A stretch of DNA of 64,000 nt, taken from the NCBI GenBank assembly GCA_949987705.1, contig OX465281.1, positions 171,320,516 to 171,384,515 on the forward strand, given 5' to 3'. The notes beneath the pieces are model-generated. The model was given only the letters and a program-made list of their open reading frames with translations. It was not told the origin of the DNA and did not search any database. The position numbers and the translations under genes are program-made. The stretch comes from Thereva unica (taxonomy: Eukaryota; Arthropoda; Insecta; Diptera; Therevidae). Positions 44,281-57,234 of the stretch are shown in pieces (position 1 is the stretch's first letter; every line of letters starts with the position of its first letter).

Positions 44281-45570
44281 ATTTGGAAGTCTCATTTTAA
44301 TCAAGGTATTTCGGCTTAAAGGTTCAGAGACCGATTTCTGTTTATATTACTTGAAGAAATGAAATTATTTCAGTTAAATCACTATAGGCTAGTTGGCAAG
44401 GCTTTTTTATGGCCATTTTGGCCCATAGACGAGATTATTATTGGAATCGATTCGTTTTAGGGTGTAGTTTAATACCCTAAGTTTGCCCACAATTTGGTTA
44501 ACTTTTTAATTAACCTATTGTGAATAAAATAGGATTTTTTTACATTTCTTTTAATATCTCCGTTCCTGATAATTTTTAGTATAACAAATGCATTGTTGAA
44601 GCTCTTCGCTATGAAATTATCTAAAAAATAAGGCCTGTTAAAAGTCCGTGGTGCAAGTGTGTTCTTGCAAACAGGTTCCAAGATTTTCAATTCACGGGAC
44701 CTTCACTATTTGTTTACTCGAAAAGTATTTAGTAAGGACTGAAAATTCTTATAGGTAGGAAAATTCTTGCCTGAAAGGGGTCTGCCGTGATGGTATTGTT
44801 TTTCGTGCCAAGTGACCCTATTTTTGAGGAATTATATTAACATACATATGTCGCAATTATTTAGTTAAATCTTCCATGTGTTTCTTACTCACTAACACAT
44901 TCCATCGCTCATTTAGTGCTTAGAACCTTTTTCTTGTTTTCCTTTTTTCTCATCGACATAATGAATCAGAATTTTCTCTATACAGGGTGTATCCGTTATG
45001 TTTACAAAGTGATCGGCTGTGGATAGATGAATAAAAAAATCCTCAGGTATGAGGGTGGTGTGGAATCGTAACGATTTAGCCGCTACAGCGTTTTGAAATG
45101 AAATACAGAGGTTTATGTATCACCTTGTATTTTTGTAACATTATGGCCTATTTTTATGAAAATGGTAGCAATATACGCAATGTACCCAATTTTTACGCTA
45201 CAGCCTTTAATTTTGAAGCTATAAGCAAATTTAATGCTAGAATTGGCTCTATTTCATATTTTTTAGTACCTAATAAGGCCAATTTTAACGTCAAAATTAA
45301 CTTATAACTCGTAGCATAAAAATTGTTCGGACTTTATTCACAGAGAACTGTCCAAGCTTTCCAAAAAACAAAAATATTAACTACGCATTTTTTTGGAGAA
45401 AAAAGTAGTTGAAGTTGAAATTTTAGTGAAAAAGTCCAAACTTGTGACTTGTACGACTAATACCTCTGGAAGTTCGTAGGGTGGAGAACCTTGACTTTGG
45501 CAGCATGAAATAGGTGGAAGTATCATTGCTAACTTATTCATGAAAATAAGTCCTAAGATTTTAAAGGGGA
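44281..45570. other. Core of element B, right copy
   Basis: Counterpart of 21985-23279, including the MITE relative at about 45100-45550. No genes. Confidence 0.5.
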
Positions 45571-45659
45571 AGTATGAATGGTATGGGTGGATTCGTTACA
45601 AATTATATTTTAGTTAAATTTAGGAAAGATTCTCATTTTAATCGAGATATTTCATCTCC

Positions 45660-46220
45660 AAGATTCAGAGACCCACTTGTGTTTAAATTCTTCTTCTTTG
45701 TCGGCTCTACAACCGGGATCCGGTCCTGCCCTCTCGCAACTGTCCTCTCCACCGGTCCCGATTCTGATCCGGTGTCATCCAGTTTGGCATCCCTAAGCTC
45801 TGAGCGTCCTGGTCTACACCACCCTTCCAACGAAGGCTGGGTCCCCTTCGCTATCGCACCCCATAGGTCCTACCGCAGAGAACTTTACGAGCAGGCTCAT
45901 TTTCACTCATACGAGCTAGATGACCTGCCAACCGCAGCCTACCGAGCTTTATTTTCTTTACAACATTCATATCACGAAAGCACTCGTAAACCTCGTCATT
46001 GTAGAGTCTCTCTGGAATTGTCCTTCCTCCCATACGAGGCCAACAATCCTCCGAAGTGTTTTCCTCCCGAACACGGCTAAGAGGTTTGAGTGCTTTTTGC
46101 TAAGCACCCTCGTTTCAGATGCATATGTGAGCACAGCTAAGACCATCGTCTTATATAGTAAAAGTTTAGACGTTATAGTTAGATACTTGGATTTAACGAG
46201 CTTTGACAGACTATAGTAGG
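45660..46220 (-). pseudogene. RTE-type LINE 3' fragment (right copy)
   Basis: Inverted duplicate of 21330-21900 with the same frame breaks and only a few base differences, for example one Ser/Pro and one Ser/Leu change in the antisense reading. Confidence 0.75.
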
Positions 46221-46239
46221 CTTTGTTGGCTTTTAACAG

Positions 46240-46850
46240 TCATGCGCCATTTTGAATTTTAATATTTTGGCCACACTCCATCATTTGGAACCCATAAAAT
46301 CCCCATACTGAATTTCAGTGCAATCGGAACACATTTGCCAAAACTCGTCCGCCATTTTGAATTTTAAAATTTTGACCACAAATCCGTCATTTGGAACCCT
46401 TCAAACCCCTCGATATTGAATTTCAGTACAATCGGAACACATTTGCCAAAACTTGTCCGCCATTTTGAATTTTAAAATTTCGACCAAAAATCCGTTATTT
46501 AGAACCACTAAAACCCCCCATACTGAATTTCAGTACAATCGGAACACATTTGCCAAAACTTGTCCGCCATTGTGAATTTTACAATTTTGACCACAAATCC
46601 GTCATTTGGAACCCCTAAAACCCCCGATACTGAATTTCAGTACAATCGGAACAAAATTGCCAAAACTTGTCCGCCATTTTGAATTTTAAAATTTTGACCA
46701 CAAATCCGTCATTTGGAACCCGTAAAACCCCCCGATACTGAATTTCAGTACAATCGGAACACATTTCCCAAAATTCGTCCGCCATTTTGACAACAAATTC
46801 GTTATTGGGAGCCCTTAAAACCTCCCGATACTGATATTCAATACAATGGG
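46240..46850 (-). repeat. 108-bp array, six units
   Basis: Inverted relative to 43340-44280; one unit more than the left-arm counterpart 20810-21310. Confidence 0.85.
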
Positions 46851-46961
46851 AGCACAATCCAGGTTTAGAATAGATTTCATAATCATTAATCCTCAATCAT
46901 TATTGGTTTTAATCATGATTATTGGCCTGATTAAAAAATTAGTTGATTGTGCCCAACACCG

Positions 46962-47445
46962 ATACATAGTACATAATACATAGTTCATAGCAATATACAT
47001 AGTGCGTAGTACATGGTATATAATTTATGGTGCATAGTACATAATATTTAGTACGTAATACGTAATACATAATATACCGTGTATAGATAATACATAGTAC
47101 ATATGCCTAGTACATAGTACATAATAAATAGTACATAAAACATAGCTCAGAGTATATGGTACCTAAACATACCATCTACTACTTAGTACAAAATACAACA
47201 GAGCTATGTACTATATATTCATAATACCTAGTACATAATACATAGTACACAATACCTTGTACATAGTACATAGTAGATAATACATAGTTTATAGTACACA
47301 GTACGTAGTACATACTGCATAATACATAGTTCATAATCATAGCGCACAGTTCATAGTCCCAGTACATAGTACCTAATACATAGTACACACTTAGTACATA
47401 AAACATAGTATATATTACGTAGTACATAGTACTAACTCATACAAT
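46962..47445 (-). repeat. Degenerate TACATAGTA-type simple repeat
   Basis: Inverted copy of 20226-20704. Confidence 0.85.
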
Positions 47446-47641
47446 AAAAACTGAAATCCCCAAAAGGAAAATTTTTCCCACGGTACGCATAAAAAATGAC
47501 CGTGACGGAAAATTGCCCAACGTGCCTAAAAAGTTTTCACATCAAAAACTATAAACATGCTTTTTAAAATTAACTAATAAAATATAAAAGATAATTTTAA
47601 AATTACAGTACATACTTAAATGTAAAAATTCTGGGCCGATT

Positions 47642-48873
47642 TGTTACGACCTAAAAATAGAGAGGCGTTAATATTTAATATATAATAATATGCTATAGAT
47701 ACTTATCTATTTGTGTCGTCCCTTAAAGAACCTTACTGCTGCTGGATCTCTCTTTTCAGGTCTCTTCTGGTATTTTTTGTTGGAAATCCAGGACTTCTCT
47801 TTTTTTTTGGAAATTCAGGACCCTTGTTTTGGAATCCGGGACCAACCACCAGAAGCGGAGCAGCCCATAGGCGATCACCAAAAAGGAAAAAAAAATAGAT
47901 ATCAATAGTCTTAGTTAAATAAATAAAAAAAAAATAGTATATAGTATTAATTAAATACATAGAACTCACCTGGGAATTGAGCCGTACCGATTTTAATCTC
48001 TAAAATACAATCACGCATAAAATAAATATACTAAATTTCACAGCACGAGACTACATGATAATACCAGAAGGCATATTAACTACCAAGGAGTGCTCTAGGG
48101 GATAATAAACTGGAGAAATGGGTTAGCCCTGGAAAATCCGGCAAGCATATCCAGACCATACTTCTGGCTTCTTCGCCGTTCGCGAGATTCTGCTTGCACG
48201 TAGAATTTTCCCAGGAGTAGCACCCGGCCGCCAAAAATCCAAGGTCCAAGATTTATAAAAAAAAAATATATTATTGATAATATTTCAAAAGTTTACCGAT
48301 TATAACCGACGTACCAATTCCAACCAGCATCATTGGAATGGTACGAAACAGTATGGTAAACAGCGGGAACCTTTGGAAATAGGGCCATTTCCCTATATAA
48401 ACATGGGCCCTTGTGTGGTAGCCTCTCTTGGTTTTCTTTTGAGACGGTAGAGTGTAGAAAGTAATATAGTGAAGTTACAGTATAGTGCATATTAACGGTG
48501 AAGAGAAATTTAATTATAGATAGTTCGTATTAACGAGTAAATCCGTAAATCGAGGACCGTAGATCGAGTTTATTTGAAGGGGATTAAGATCGGGATAAGG
48601 CACAGGTAGGAATTTATAGCCTTTATGATAAATTGATAATATTGACTATTGAAGTTTTAAATTAAATTGATTATTGGTTAGCTAAACTAAATTTGTCAAG
48701 AATTAAATATTAAAGTACAAATAAAATTACAATTAACTGTCCTCCAAGTTTTTTTGTTATAATAATCGGTTCGTAGACCGTTAAAACTACGTGGCGCCCA
48801 AATAAGAAAATCATCTATCACCCACCCCAACGCTGAGCACCGCCGGGAATTACGTGAAATCTTAAACGTAATA
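47642..48873 (+). repeat. Ty3 element 5' LTR
   Basis: 1232 bp. TATATAA at 48394-48400 is a likely promoter box. Short ORFs in it are repeated in the 3' LTR and are not genes. Confidence 0.93.
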
Positions 48874-48876
48874 AAT

Positions 48877-48898
48877 TGGCGCCCAACGTGACGTGGGG
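48877..48898 (+). promoter_or_regulatory. Primer-binding site, tRNA-Lys type
   Basis: TGGCGCCCAACGTG matches the 3' end of insect tRNA-Lys(CUU) (from memory); the next bases, ACGTGGGG, look like a 4-base duplication before the GGGG match resumes. Confidence 0.7.
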
Positions 48899-51274
48899 AT
48901 AATACTATTAATAATACCTAGGTGGACTTTATAAAAGAAAAAAAAATTAAAAAAAAAAAACGTCAAACCAAAAACAGTTTTTCGAGGTAGTGCTGAAAGA
49001 AAAAATCTGTGGTGGAAGGAAATAAAATTTCGTTTTGTTTAAATTTTTTTTGATTACAGGAGTGAAAAGAAAACTATTCAGAAAGCCGAAAGACAGTGGT
49101 GATCAAAAAAATTTAATTTGAAAGGTGTGTAGTGCCAGTTTAAGAGACCGTACTTGAGTTTGCATATCCCAAGAAAGAAAAAATAAGGGCAATAGTCATT
49201 AAAAGTTCATTTAAATTTGTGAAGTGCTTGAGAATTTTTTTGTTGCATCCCAAAACAAATTAATAGTGGCTCGGTACAAAATGGTTGAATTTTCTTGTGG
49301 CATTTGAATCGGCAAGAGTGACATGTAATTTCAAGGGCATCAGTCAGCTGTTCAACCAGACGACTCTCATTATAGTTATCGTGAAGTATTATTAGTGGTG
49401 GTGTGAGAGCAGTGAGCGAGGCAACAAGCTGCCAAGCTGTAGAAGTTGCGGAGCTTTAAAGGTTGCGAAAGTTTTAAAGCTTACGAGAACTCGAAAGTTG
49501 CGAAAGTATTAAAGCTTGCGAGAACTCGAAAGTTGCGGAACTTTAAAAGCTTTCAAGACTTTGAAGTTGCGAAGCTTGGAAAGCTGCAGGACTTTGCCGA
49601 ACCACGCCACTCAATAATTTTTTTTTGCCACAATTATATTTTCTACATAATGCATACTTACGGTTTTAGTGAAGAGATGGTTGATTCTATGCGGTATCCC
49701 TTGTAGTAGAGGTTATCTCAACTTGTGAAAAATCAATGGATTTTTCCTTTTTTTTCGCCACAGAAAATATACACTAATTTCCCACAGTAAGACACCACAC
49801 CTTTCACGGGATTATTAATTAGGTTTTCCACTGCACTTATTTTCACTAAACAACAAAACTTTATATTCGCACTATAGCACACCGAATTGTTGGTTACTAC
49901 AACCGAATTAAAACGTGATACAACGTGTACCATAAACCGACCGACGTTACTTACTACGTACAACTGGCCCGTTCCGAATGAGTAGTCAATGTGCGACTAT
50001 GAATGATCATAGGGGATAAGAGAAATTGTTGTTTGCATTATCAAGAGAGGATTGGAGTTTTTTTTGCAAGGAATTATAAATTTTTTTTGGGGAATAATCA
50101 TCCAATACTGCGAGGTGAGGAAGTCTCACAACACCGGACCAAATTTTTTTTATTTTTGAAGCGATCGGCCATTACTCTACTAGAAAGAAAAAAAAAACGA
50201 TTGGAAGTGATTTGTGGGTCAAGTTCATGCTTTTGAGTGAAATTACACGGCCATCCACTTGGGACTCACGTCAAACCTGTCTGAGTAAAATTTGAGTATT
50301 ACACGGTGCATTTAAATTTCTGCCTCTTTTCCGTGTAACAATTCTATTGTCTATGTGGTTGTGCACAAAACAACAAAAATTCTTATAATTATCGCAGTCC
50401 CAGCGAAGAAAGTTATGCTTGTGTTAGTGTAATATGCTGTGAGACCGAAATTTTTCTTGGATTCACAAGTGAGACCAACACATGCACTTCCCTGCGCCCC
50501 CTTGTCTAAAAAACCGGTTTATTGGAAGTGATTGGAAAGTGAGTCTGGGAAAGTGATAGGTCGTGTAATTTGGCTCTTTGATTTGCCTTTGTTTTTTTGT
50601 GCTGGGTGATCTTCGACTATACTAGCAAGGGACGAAGTTACTGTGAAGATTTAACCAACCGACACGTTTCGCTATTTAATTATATCCGAGTACATTTTCC
50701 AATAGGCAGTTAATTTTTTTGGATATTCGGGGCTTGGAAGTTTGGAGATCGTAGTGTGGAGGCGTGGAATTTTATTTGAATAAAACATTATTGAGAATTA
50801 ATTATATGTGATCAATTGGAACTTGGGAAATCATTGAACCGATACGTGGATTGCTATTATTTTGTGGCGGTCCAAAGGTTATTACTGTTCTAAAAACAGC
50901 CTTGAGTAATAGGATCGTGGGAGTTGATTGAGTCAAATAAGGAATCCAAGTTTTGTTTGGTGCGATTACAACCACTTCCAGCCCTATTGTACCATCCCTG
51001 GATGCTTTGGCCCTGATAAGATTATTTTTTTTTTCTTTACTTCATTTTGATTGGGCAGTTTTTTTTTATTGATGATGTTACTATTCCTTGGATATTAGAC
51101 TGTGGTACTTTTGCCTCGATTAGGTTTGTTTTCCTTTGTTTGGTTTTTGCGGATTTTAAGTTGTTTCTTGGTCTTTATTTTTAAATTTTTTGCGGCATTT
51201 TGGGCTTTGGTGGGTTGCGACGCTTACGAGGAAGTTATTAGCGGTGACGTTTCGTAAATTTTACGCACACTAAG
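48899..51274 (+). other. Long leader of the Ty3 element
   Basis: 2.4 kb without a convincing ORF. At 49440-49600 there are four to five copies of a ~30-bp GAACTCGAAAGTTGCG(A/G)AA motif. May contain an intron or packaging signals; not resolvable by eye. Confidence 0.6.
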
Positions 51275-52585
51275 ATGGAGGTCAATCGACTCAGCCAGGA
51301 CGAACTGGCATATGAATTAGCAATCAGGGACTTACCAACTGGTAGGGTGGAGGAGATGAGAGTGGCCCTCCGCGCGGCCCTAAAAGTGGAGAAAGAAGGT
51401 AAACGAGTGCTAGCGGAACCCTATCCCTTTTCCTTCGAGGAAGATTCCCAGGCTTTACTCAAGAAGTTAAGCGAGATAAGCACCTTACAGGAAGCTTTCC
51501 AAGGTGACTCGGAATCAGGAGAGTACAGGAAATTGCTGACAAAAATTGAATGGTCTTTAGCCAGGGTGGGTCGTATGCCAGCGGAGGATGAGGCACAAAG
51601 AAAGGAGAAAGCACGTATTAGGGGGGATTTGATCGTTTCCTTGGGTGCGCTATACACAAAGGCGGAAGGGGATGACCCGGACGACGACTCGTCCGAAGCG
51701 GCTGCCGAAATGTCACTTCCCGCGGCGGTAATGACTACCAGTAGGGTTCAAGCTCAAGTACACAAATGGGGAATTAAATTCACCGGGGAGCGGGGGCAGT
51801 CAGTTAGTTCATTTTTAGAACGAGTGAATGAAATGGCTGAAGCAAGGGGGATGCACCGTAGCCAGCTGTACCGTTCGGCCTTGGACTTGTTTGATGGGCG
51901 CGCGTTAATCTGGTACCGGGCAAACAAGGGTTCCTTGCACTCATGGAACGACTTGGTGAGGGAGTTGAGGAAGGAATTTCTACCACCGGATTACGACGAG
52001 CGACTGCTAGAGGAAATTCGCAGGAGGACGCAAGGAAGGGACGAGCCAATGGGAATCTACGTGGCTACAATGAAAAATATGTTCGCGCGTTTGAACGACC
52101 CAATTTCAGAGAAGGAACAACTTAGAATCTTGCGAAGGACTGTCCATCCCTTTTACCAGACCCAACTGGGGTTGAAGGAGATAGAGTCGATAACCGAAAT
52201 GGTCGAATTAGGTCGGAAACTCGAAGCCATACGATCTTCTGCAGAGGCTTTCATCCCTCCTCCGTCAAGACGCAACCACTTTCTACTGGAGCCAGACCTA
52301 GCGTACCTCGGAGTCGAACATCAAGTGTTATCGGTAGCAGACAACCGCGACCAACCTAATAGGGCGAGTGCGACCGGAAACGGGAGGGGGTGCTTCCGTT
52401 GCGGACGCATAGGGCATTTTGCCAGGAATTGTCGGGTACTAAGGTGCTTCGGGTGTGGTACACCAGGGACAATCCGCTCGCGTTGTAACCGATGCAATCG
52501 GAGACCAGCAGAGGAACAACGTTCCGTTCAGGGGGAGCAGCGTCAGACACAGGGATCGGGAAACGACCAGGGAGCCCGAGCCTAG
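51275..52585 (+). CDS. gag: Gag of the young Ty3 element
   Basis: 436 codons, ATG to TAG. The N-terminus, LAYELAIRDLPTGRVEEMR, is a short SAP-like helix pair typical of many insect gypsy Gags. Capsid region ~170-320 (FTGERGQSVSSFLERVNEM, WYRANKGSLHSWNDL, LRILRRTVHPFYQ). Knuckle CFRCGRIGHFARNC near aa 370, then CFGCGTPGTIRSRC, where Thr replaces the knuckle His. A GGGAAAC slippery site lies eight codons before the stop, allowing Gag-Pol by -1 frameshifting. Intact. Confidence 0.92.
   Translation: MEVNRLSQDELAYELAIRDLPTGRVEEMRVALRAALKVEKEGKRVLAEPYPFSFEEDSQALLKKLSEISTLQEAFQGDSESGEYRKLLTKIEWSLARVGRMPAEDEAQRKEKARIRGDLIVSLGALYTKAEGDDPDDDSSEAAAEMSLPAAVMTTSRVQAQVHKWGIKFTGERGQSVSSFLERVNEMAEARGMHRSQLYRSALDLFDGRALIWYRANKGSLHSWNDLVRELRKEFLPPDYDERLLEEIRRRTQGRDEPMGIYVATMKNMFARLNDPISEKEQLRILRRTVHPFYQTQLGLKEIESITEMVELGRKLEAIRSSAEAFIPPPSRRNHFLLEPDLAYLGVEHQVLSVADNRDQPNRASATGNGRGCFRCGRIGHFARNCRVLRCFGCGTPGTIRSRCNRCNRRPAEEQRSVQGEQRQTQGSGNDQGARA
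52558..52564 (+). promoter_or_regulatory. Likely -1 ribosomal frameshift site GGGAAAC
   Basis: G|GGA|AAC in the gag frame satisfies X-XXY-YYZ. Shifting -1 here enters the frame open through protease and RT. GC-rich sequence with complementary CCCG/CGGG follows within 25 bases, a possible stem. Confidence 0.65.
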
Positions 52586-55500
52586 ACGGCGAGCCGGGTA
52601 GTCCGCAGAGAGCCGTAACTAGCGAAGATCCGACCAAGCCGCAGCTGCCGGACCATTCTGTTAAAAGGGAGACTATAGAGGGAGCACAGCACGAAAAAGT
52701 GGATTATGTTTTCATCGGTAAGGAAAACGATGCGCGACCTCACCTTTCAGTAGATATTCTTGGCGTGAAATTTTGCGCGTTACTCGACTCTGGTTCGACA
52801 ACAACTGTCATCGGCAGGCCAGGCTGAGAGAAGTTAAAGGAAATGAAGGTGGAGATCAGTAGCACACCGAGGAAGGTGGTTAATGTAGCCGATGGAGGGA
52901 CAGTCGAGGTGATAGGAAAAGTAGACCTACCACTGTCAGTGGAAGGGAGAGTGAAGATCAAGGAGGTGTTGATAATTCCGGAGTTGCCGCACACGATCAT
53001 TCTGGGGGTAGACTTCTGCAAGGAGATGAAAATTATAACAGATTTCGAGGATGACAGCTGGTGGTTTAAGGACCAGGAGACAGAGGTCCGAGTTCACGCC
53101 TTGGAAAGCAAATCAAGGCTTTCGGAAAGGCAACAAGAAGAATTAGAGCAGGTTATCGAGGAAGCAAAGCAGAAAATGGGGACGAAGCTGGGATGCACAA
53201 ACGTTGTGGAACATGCGATCGAAACGGATTCGCCTCCCATCAAACAACGCTATTACCCTATATCGCCAGCCATGCAAAAGATAGTTAATGAGCAGTTGGA
53301 AGAGATGTTGGAAGCTGGAGTGGTAGAACCTTCCAACAGCGCGTGGGCCTCGCCAGTCGTGTTGGCGAAGAAGAAGGACGGGAAATATCGTTTCTGCGTC
53401 GATTACAGGAAACTAAATAAGGTAGCGAAGAAGGACGCCTACCCCTTACCCTTCGTTTCGGCCACCTTGGACAAGTTGCGCGACGCCAAGTACTTATCGT
53501 CGCTGGACATAAGGTCGGCTTTTTGGCAAGTACCCATGCAAGAAAAGTCCAAGCAATTTACCGCCTTCACCGTTCCTGGTCGGGGACTATTCCATTTTAA
53601 CAGGATGCCCTTCGGACTTACCAATTCACCCGCAACATGGCAACGTTTGATTGACAAAGTGCTGTCCGGACCCCTGGACGACAAAGTCTTTGTTTACCTG
53701 GACGACATCATTATTGTTACGCAGTCATTCGAGGAACACAAGGAGGTGCTGAGCGAAGTATTAAAAAAAATTGGAGAAGCAGGTCTCGTTATTAACTTTG
53801 ACAAATGCGAATTCTGTAGAGAGGAACTAAAATACCTGGGCTACGTGGTGGGAGAGAATGGGCTTCAGGTCGATCCAGAGAAGGTACAGGGGATTTTAAA
53901 TATCGCAACCCCGAAGTCGGTCAGGGAAGTACGGAAATTCATTGGCGCAGTGTCATGGTACCGTCGATTTGTCCCCAATTTCGCTACCTTAATTGCTCCG
54001 ATTACGGCGTTGCTGAAGAAAAGAACTAAGTTCGTATGGTCGCCACAGTGTGAGGAAGCCTTTCAGAAAGCGAAAAATTGTTTAGTAAGCGCACCCATAC
54101 TCACTTGCCCAAACTTCGAACTCCCTTTTGTAATCCATACCGATGCCTCGGGTTATGGATTAGGCGCAGTGCTCACGCAACACATCGAAGGACAGGATAA
54201 GGTAATAGCATATTTAAGTAGGTCGTTGAATAAGGCAGAAAGAAATTATTCTACCACGGAACGCGAATGCCTCGCCGTACTATGGGCCATTGAGAAGTTA
54301 CGACCATATATCGAGGGAACCAGTTTTACAGTTGTTACAGATCATGCATCTTTAGTATGGCTTCATAACTTGAAGGACCCTACAGGCCGACTAGCCCGAT
54401 GGGCAATTAGATTACAACAATACGATTTTGACATAGTGCATAGGAAAGGCAAGGAACACCTGTTGCCGGACCTCTTGTCGCGATCAGTTCCGGCCATAGA
54501 TTCACTAGGGGATGGCTCTACAACCGACGATCCATGGTACCAGCGTATAGCAGAGAAAATAAAGAAGAATCCTGAACGGTTTCCAGACTGGAAGATCACG
54601 CACGGTAAACTCTGGAAGCACATACGACCGAAGTACACAGAGTTATCTCATGAGGATTTTGACTGGAAAAGAGTGTTGCCGAAAGCAGAAAGAAAAGAAG
54701 CTTTGCTAGAGGCACATGATGTTCCAACCGCAGGACATGGAGGGGTAAAGAAAACTTACGCCCGGATTGCCCAATGTTTTTATTGGCCGAAAATGAAGAG
54801 CGATGTTGCTTCATATGTCAAACGTTGCATGACGTGTCAAACGACAAAACCAGAGCGAAAGAAACCGGCAGGCCTGATGTCTACTCGCGTGGTCGGTAGT
54901 CGCCCTTGGGAATGCGTATGTATTGATTTAATCGGTCCCTTACCTAGATCTAACCGCGGATATAAATACATTTTAACAATTGTGGATTATTTCAGTAAAT
55001 TTCCCTTGCTTTTCCCTTTACGTTCTGCCACCGCTCCACCTATTTGCCGCATCTTAGAGGAGTCAATATTCTTAATCTTTGGCGTACCTAAGGTCCTAGT
55101 CTGCGATAACGGGCAGCAGTTTAAGTCTAAAGAATTTAAGGGAATTTGTGCAGAATATGGGGTAACAATCAATTACACAGCATTCTACCACCCTCAGGCG
55201 AACCCGACTGAACGGATGAATCAAAATGTTAAGTCGATGTTGCGCGCCTATGTATCCGATAACCATCGGACGTGGTGGGACACATACCTAGCAAAAATTG
55301 GCTGCGCAATTCGAACTGGAACACACGAGGGTACGAAGTTAACGCCATACTTTATTAACTTCGGCAAGGAAATGGTGTTACATGGCCAGGCGCATGGGGC
55401 GAGTCAGAGAGAAGACAACCCCGAAGTCCGTTCGAAGGTACTACAAGACGTGTGGAAAGACGTCAGGGCAAGGTTAAGTAAATTAGCAGAAACAACGAAA

Positions 55501-55758
55501 AACACCTACAACCTTAGAAGAAGAGATCAGAGGTATTACGTTAATGATTTAGTTTTACGGAAGAACTATGTTTTGTCCGATGCCGCGCAATATTTCAGTG
55601 CAAAGCTAGCCCCGAAATACGTGGGGCCATTTACCATAACAGAAGTATTGTCTCCGTGGACTTATCAATTAAAAGATCGCACCGGTAAAGATGCTGGAGT
55701 TTGGCATGCCAAGGACTTAAAGATAGCCGAGACTTCGGATTTGTCGACTCCAGGCTGA
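52558..55758 (+). pseudogene. pol: Pol of the young Ty3 element, one TGA codon
   Basis: Frame -1 to gag, 52558-55758, broken only by TGA 52825-52827 (RPG*EKLKE; Trp is usual, TGG to TGA). Protease DSG at 52786-52794. RT: FCVDYRKLNK, SSLDIRSAFWQV, MPFGLTNSPATWQ, YLDD 53695-53706. RNase H: HTDASGYGLGAVL, ERECLAVLWAIEKL, TDHASLVWL. Integrase: HDVPTAGHGG...CMTCQTTKP zinc module; catalytic Asp 54925, Asp 55105 and Glu 55210, spacing 59 and 34 residues (D,D-35-E). The C-terminal PKYVGPFTI is a GPY/F module. All active-site residues are present. Confidence 0.93.
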
Positions 55759-56001
55759 AGGAGAAGTTAGTTATAAATAAGCTTATAGGATTAAAGTAGT
55801 AGAGTAAGACATGGTGGTGGTAACTTGTAGTAGAATAAGACATGGTGGTGGTTAACTTAGTGATAAGAAATAGGATAAGGCAGGGTGATGGTATATAGTT
55901 AGGGTTATAGAGTGAAATTGACACTTAGAGAGAGCTAACGTCATACCTCTTGAGATTTCTTCGAATCTATTCTTCGAAATCTCTTGAAGGAAGGGGAGGT
56001 A
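55759..56001 (+). other. Ty3 element 3' untranslated region and polypurine tract
   Basis: Three ~45-bp repeats of (A/G)TAAGACATGGTGGTGGT (55800-55890), then a CTTCGAAATCTC inverted pair near 55955-55985 and AAGGAAGGGGAGGTA directly before the LTR. No env. Confidence 0.75.
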
Positions 56002-57234
56002 TGTTACGACCTAAAAATAGAGAGGCGTTAATATTTAATATATAATAATATGCTATAGATACTTATCTATTTGTGTCGTCCCTTAAAGAACCTTACTGCT
56101 GCTGGATCTCTCTTTTCAGGTCTCTTCTGGTATTTTTTGTTGGAAATCCAGGACTTCTCTTTTTTTTTGGAAATTCAGGACCCTTGTTTTGGAATCCGGG
56201 ACCAACCACCAGAAGCGGAGCAGCCCATAGGCGATCACCAAAAAGGAAAAAAAAAATAGATATCAATAGTCTTAGTTAAATAAATAAAAAAAAAATAGTA
56301 TATAGTATTAATTAAATACATAGAACTCACCTGGGAATTGAGCCGTACCGATTTTAATCTCTAAAATACAATCACGCATAAAATAAATATACTAAATTTC
56401 ACAGCACGAGACTACATGATAATACCAGAAGGCATATTAACTACCAAGGAGTGCTCTAGGGGATAATAAACTGGAGAAATGGGTTAGCCCTGGAAAATCC
56501 GGCAAGCATATCCAGACCATACTTCTGGTTTCTTCGCCGTTCGCGAGATTATGCTTGCACGTAGAATTTTCCCAGGAGTAGCACCCGGCCGCCAAAAATC
56601 CAAGGTCCAAGATTTATAAAAAAAAATATATTATTGATAATATTTCAAAAGTTTACCGATTATAACCGACGTACCAATTCCAACCAGCATCATTGGAATG
56701 GTACGAAACAGTATGGTAAACAGCGGGAACCTTTGGAAATAGGGGCCATTTCCCTATATAAACATGGGCCCTTGTGTGGTAGCCTCTCTTGGTTTTCTTT
56801 TGAGACGGTAGAGTGTAGAAAGTGATATAGTGAAGTTACAGTATAGTGCATATTAACGGTGAAGAGAAATTTAATTATAGATAGTTCGTATTAACGAGTA
56901 AATCCGTAAATCGAGGACCGTAGATCGAGTTTATTTGAAGGGGATTAAGATCGGGATAAGGCACAGGTAGGAATTTATAGCCTTTATGATAAATTGATAA
57001 TATTGACTATTGAAGTTTTAAATTAAATTGATTATTGGTTAGCTAAACTAAATTTGTCAAGAATTAAATATTAAAGTACAAATAAAATTACAATTAACTG
57101 TCCTCCAAGTTTTTTTGTTATAATAATCGGTTCGTAGACCGTTAAAACTACGTGGCGCCCAAATAAGAAAATCATCTATCACCCACCCCAACGCTGAGCA
57201 CCGCCGGGAATTACGTGAAATCTTAAACGTAATA
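56002..57234 (+). repeat. Ty3 element 3' LTR
   Basis: 1233 bp, near-identical to the 5' LTR; TATATAA at 56755-56761. Confidence 0.93.

Larger units (their letters stand above)
43115..46961. mobile_element. hAT-like non-autonomous element 'B' (right-arm copy)
   Basis: Ends CAGTGTTGGGCACATTC and, inverted, CGGTGTTGGGCACAATC. Same build as 20705-31409 without the BEL/Pao insertion: nine 108-bp units at 43340-44280, core, LINE fragment, six units at 46240-46850 (left arm: five). The one-unit difference accounts for its ~104-bp greater length. Confidence 0.75.
47642..57234 (+). mobile_element. Ty3/gypsy LTR retrotransposon, young, 9.6 kb
   Basis: LTRs 47642-48873 and 56002-57234 (TGTTACGACC...AACGTAATA) differ at only about half a dozen sites plus homopolymer lengths. 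A 4-bp GATT duplication is at 47638-47641 and 57235-57238. A tRNA-Lys-type primer site, 2.4-kb leader, gag, a -1 frameshift signal, pol and a purine tract are all present. One TGA in pol is the only visible defect. Sits in the hAT-like 'A' part of the right arm and is absent from the left arm. Confidence 0.95.

Noticed and set aside
47711..47908. Small ORFs inside the Ty3 LTR
   Set aside because: Present in both LTRs, overlapping in several frames; no family resemblance.
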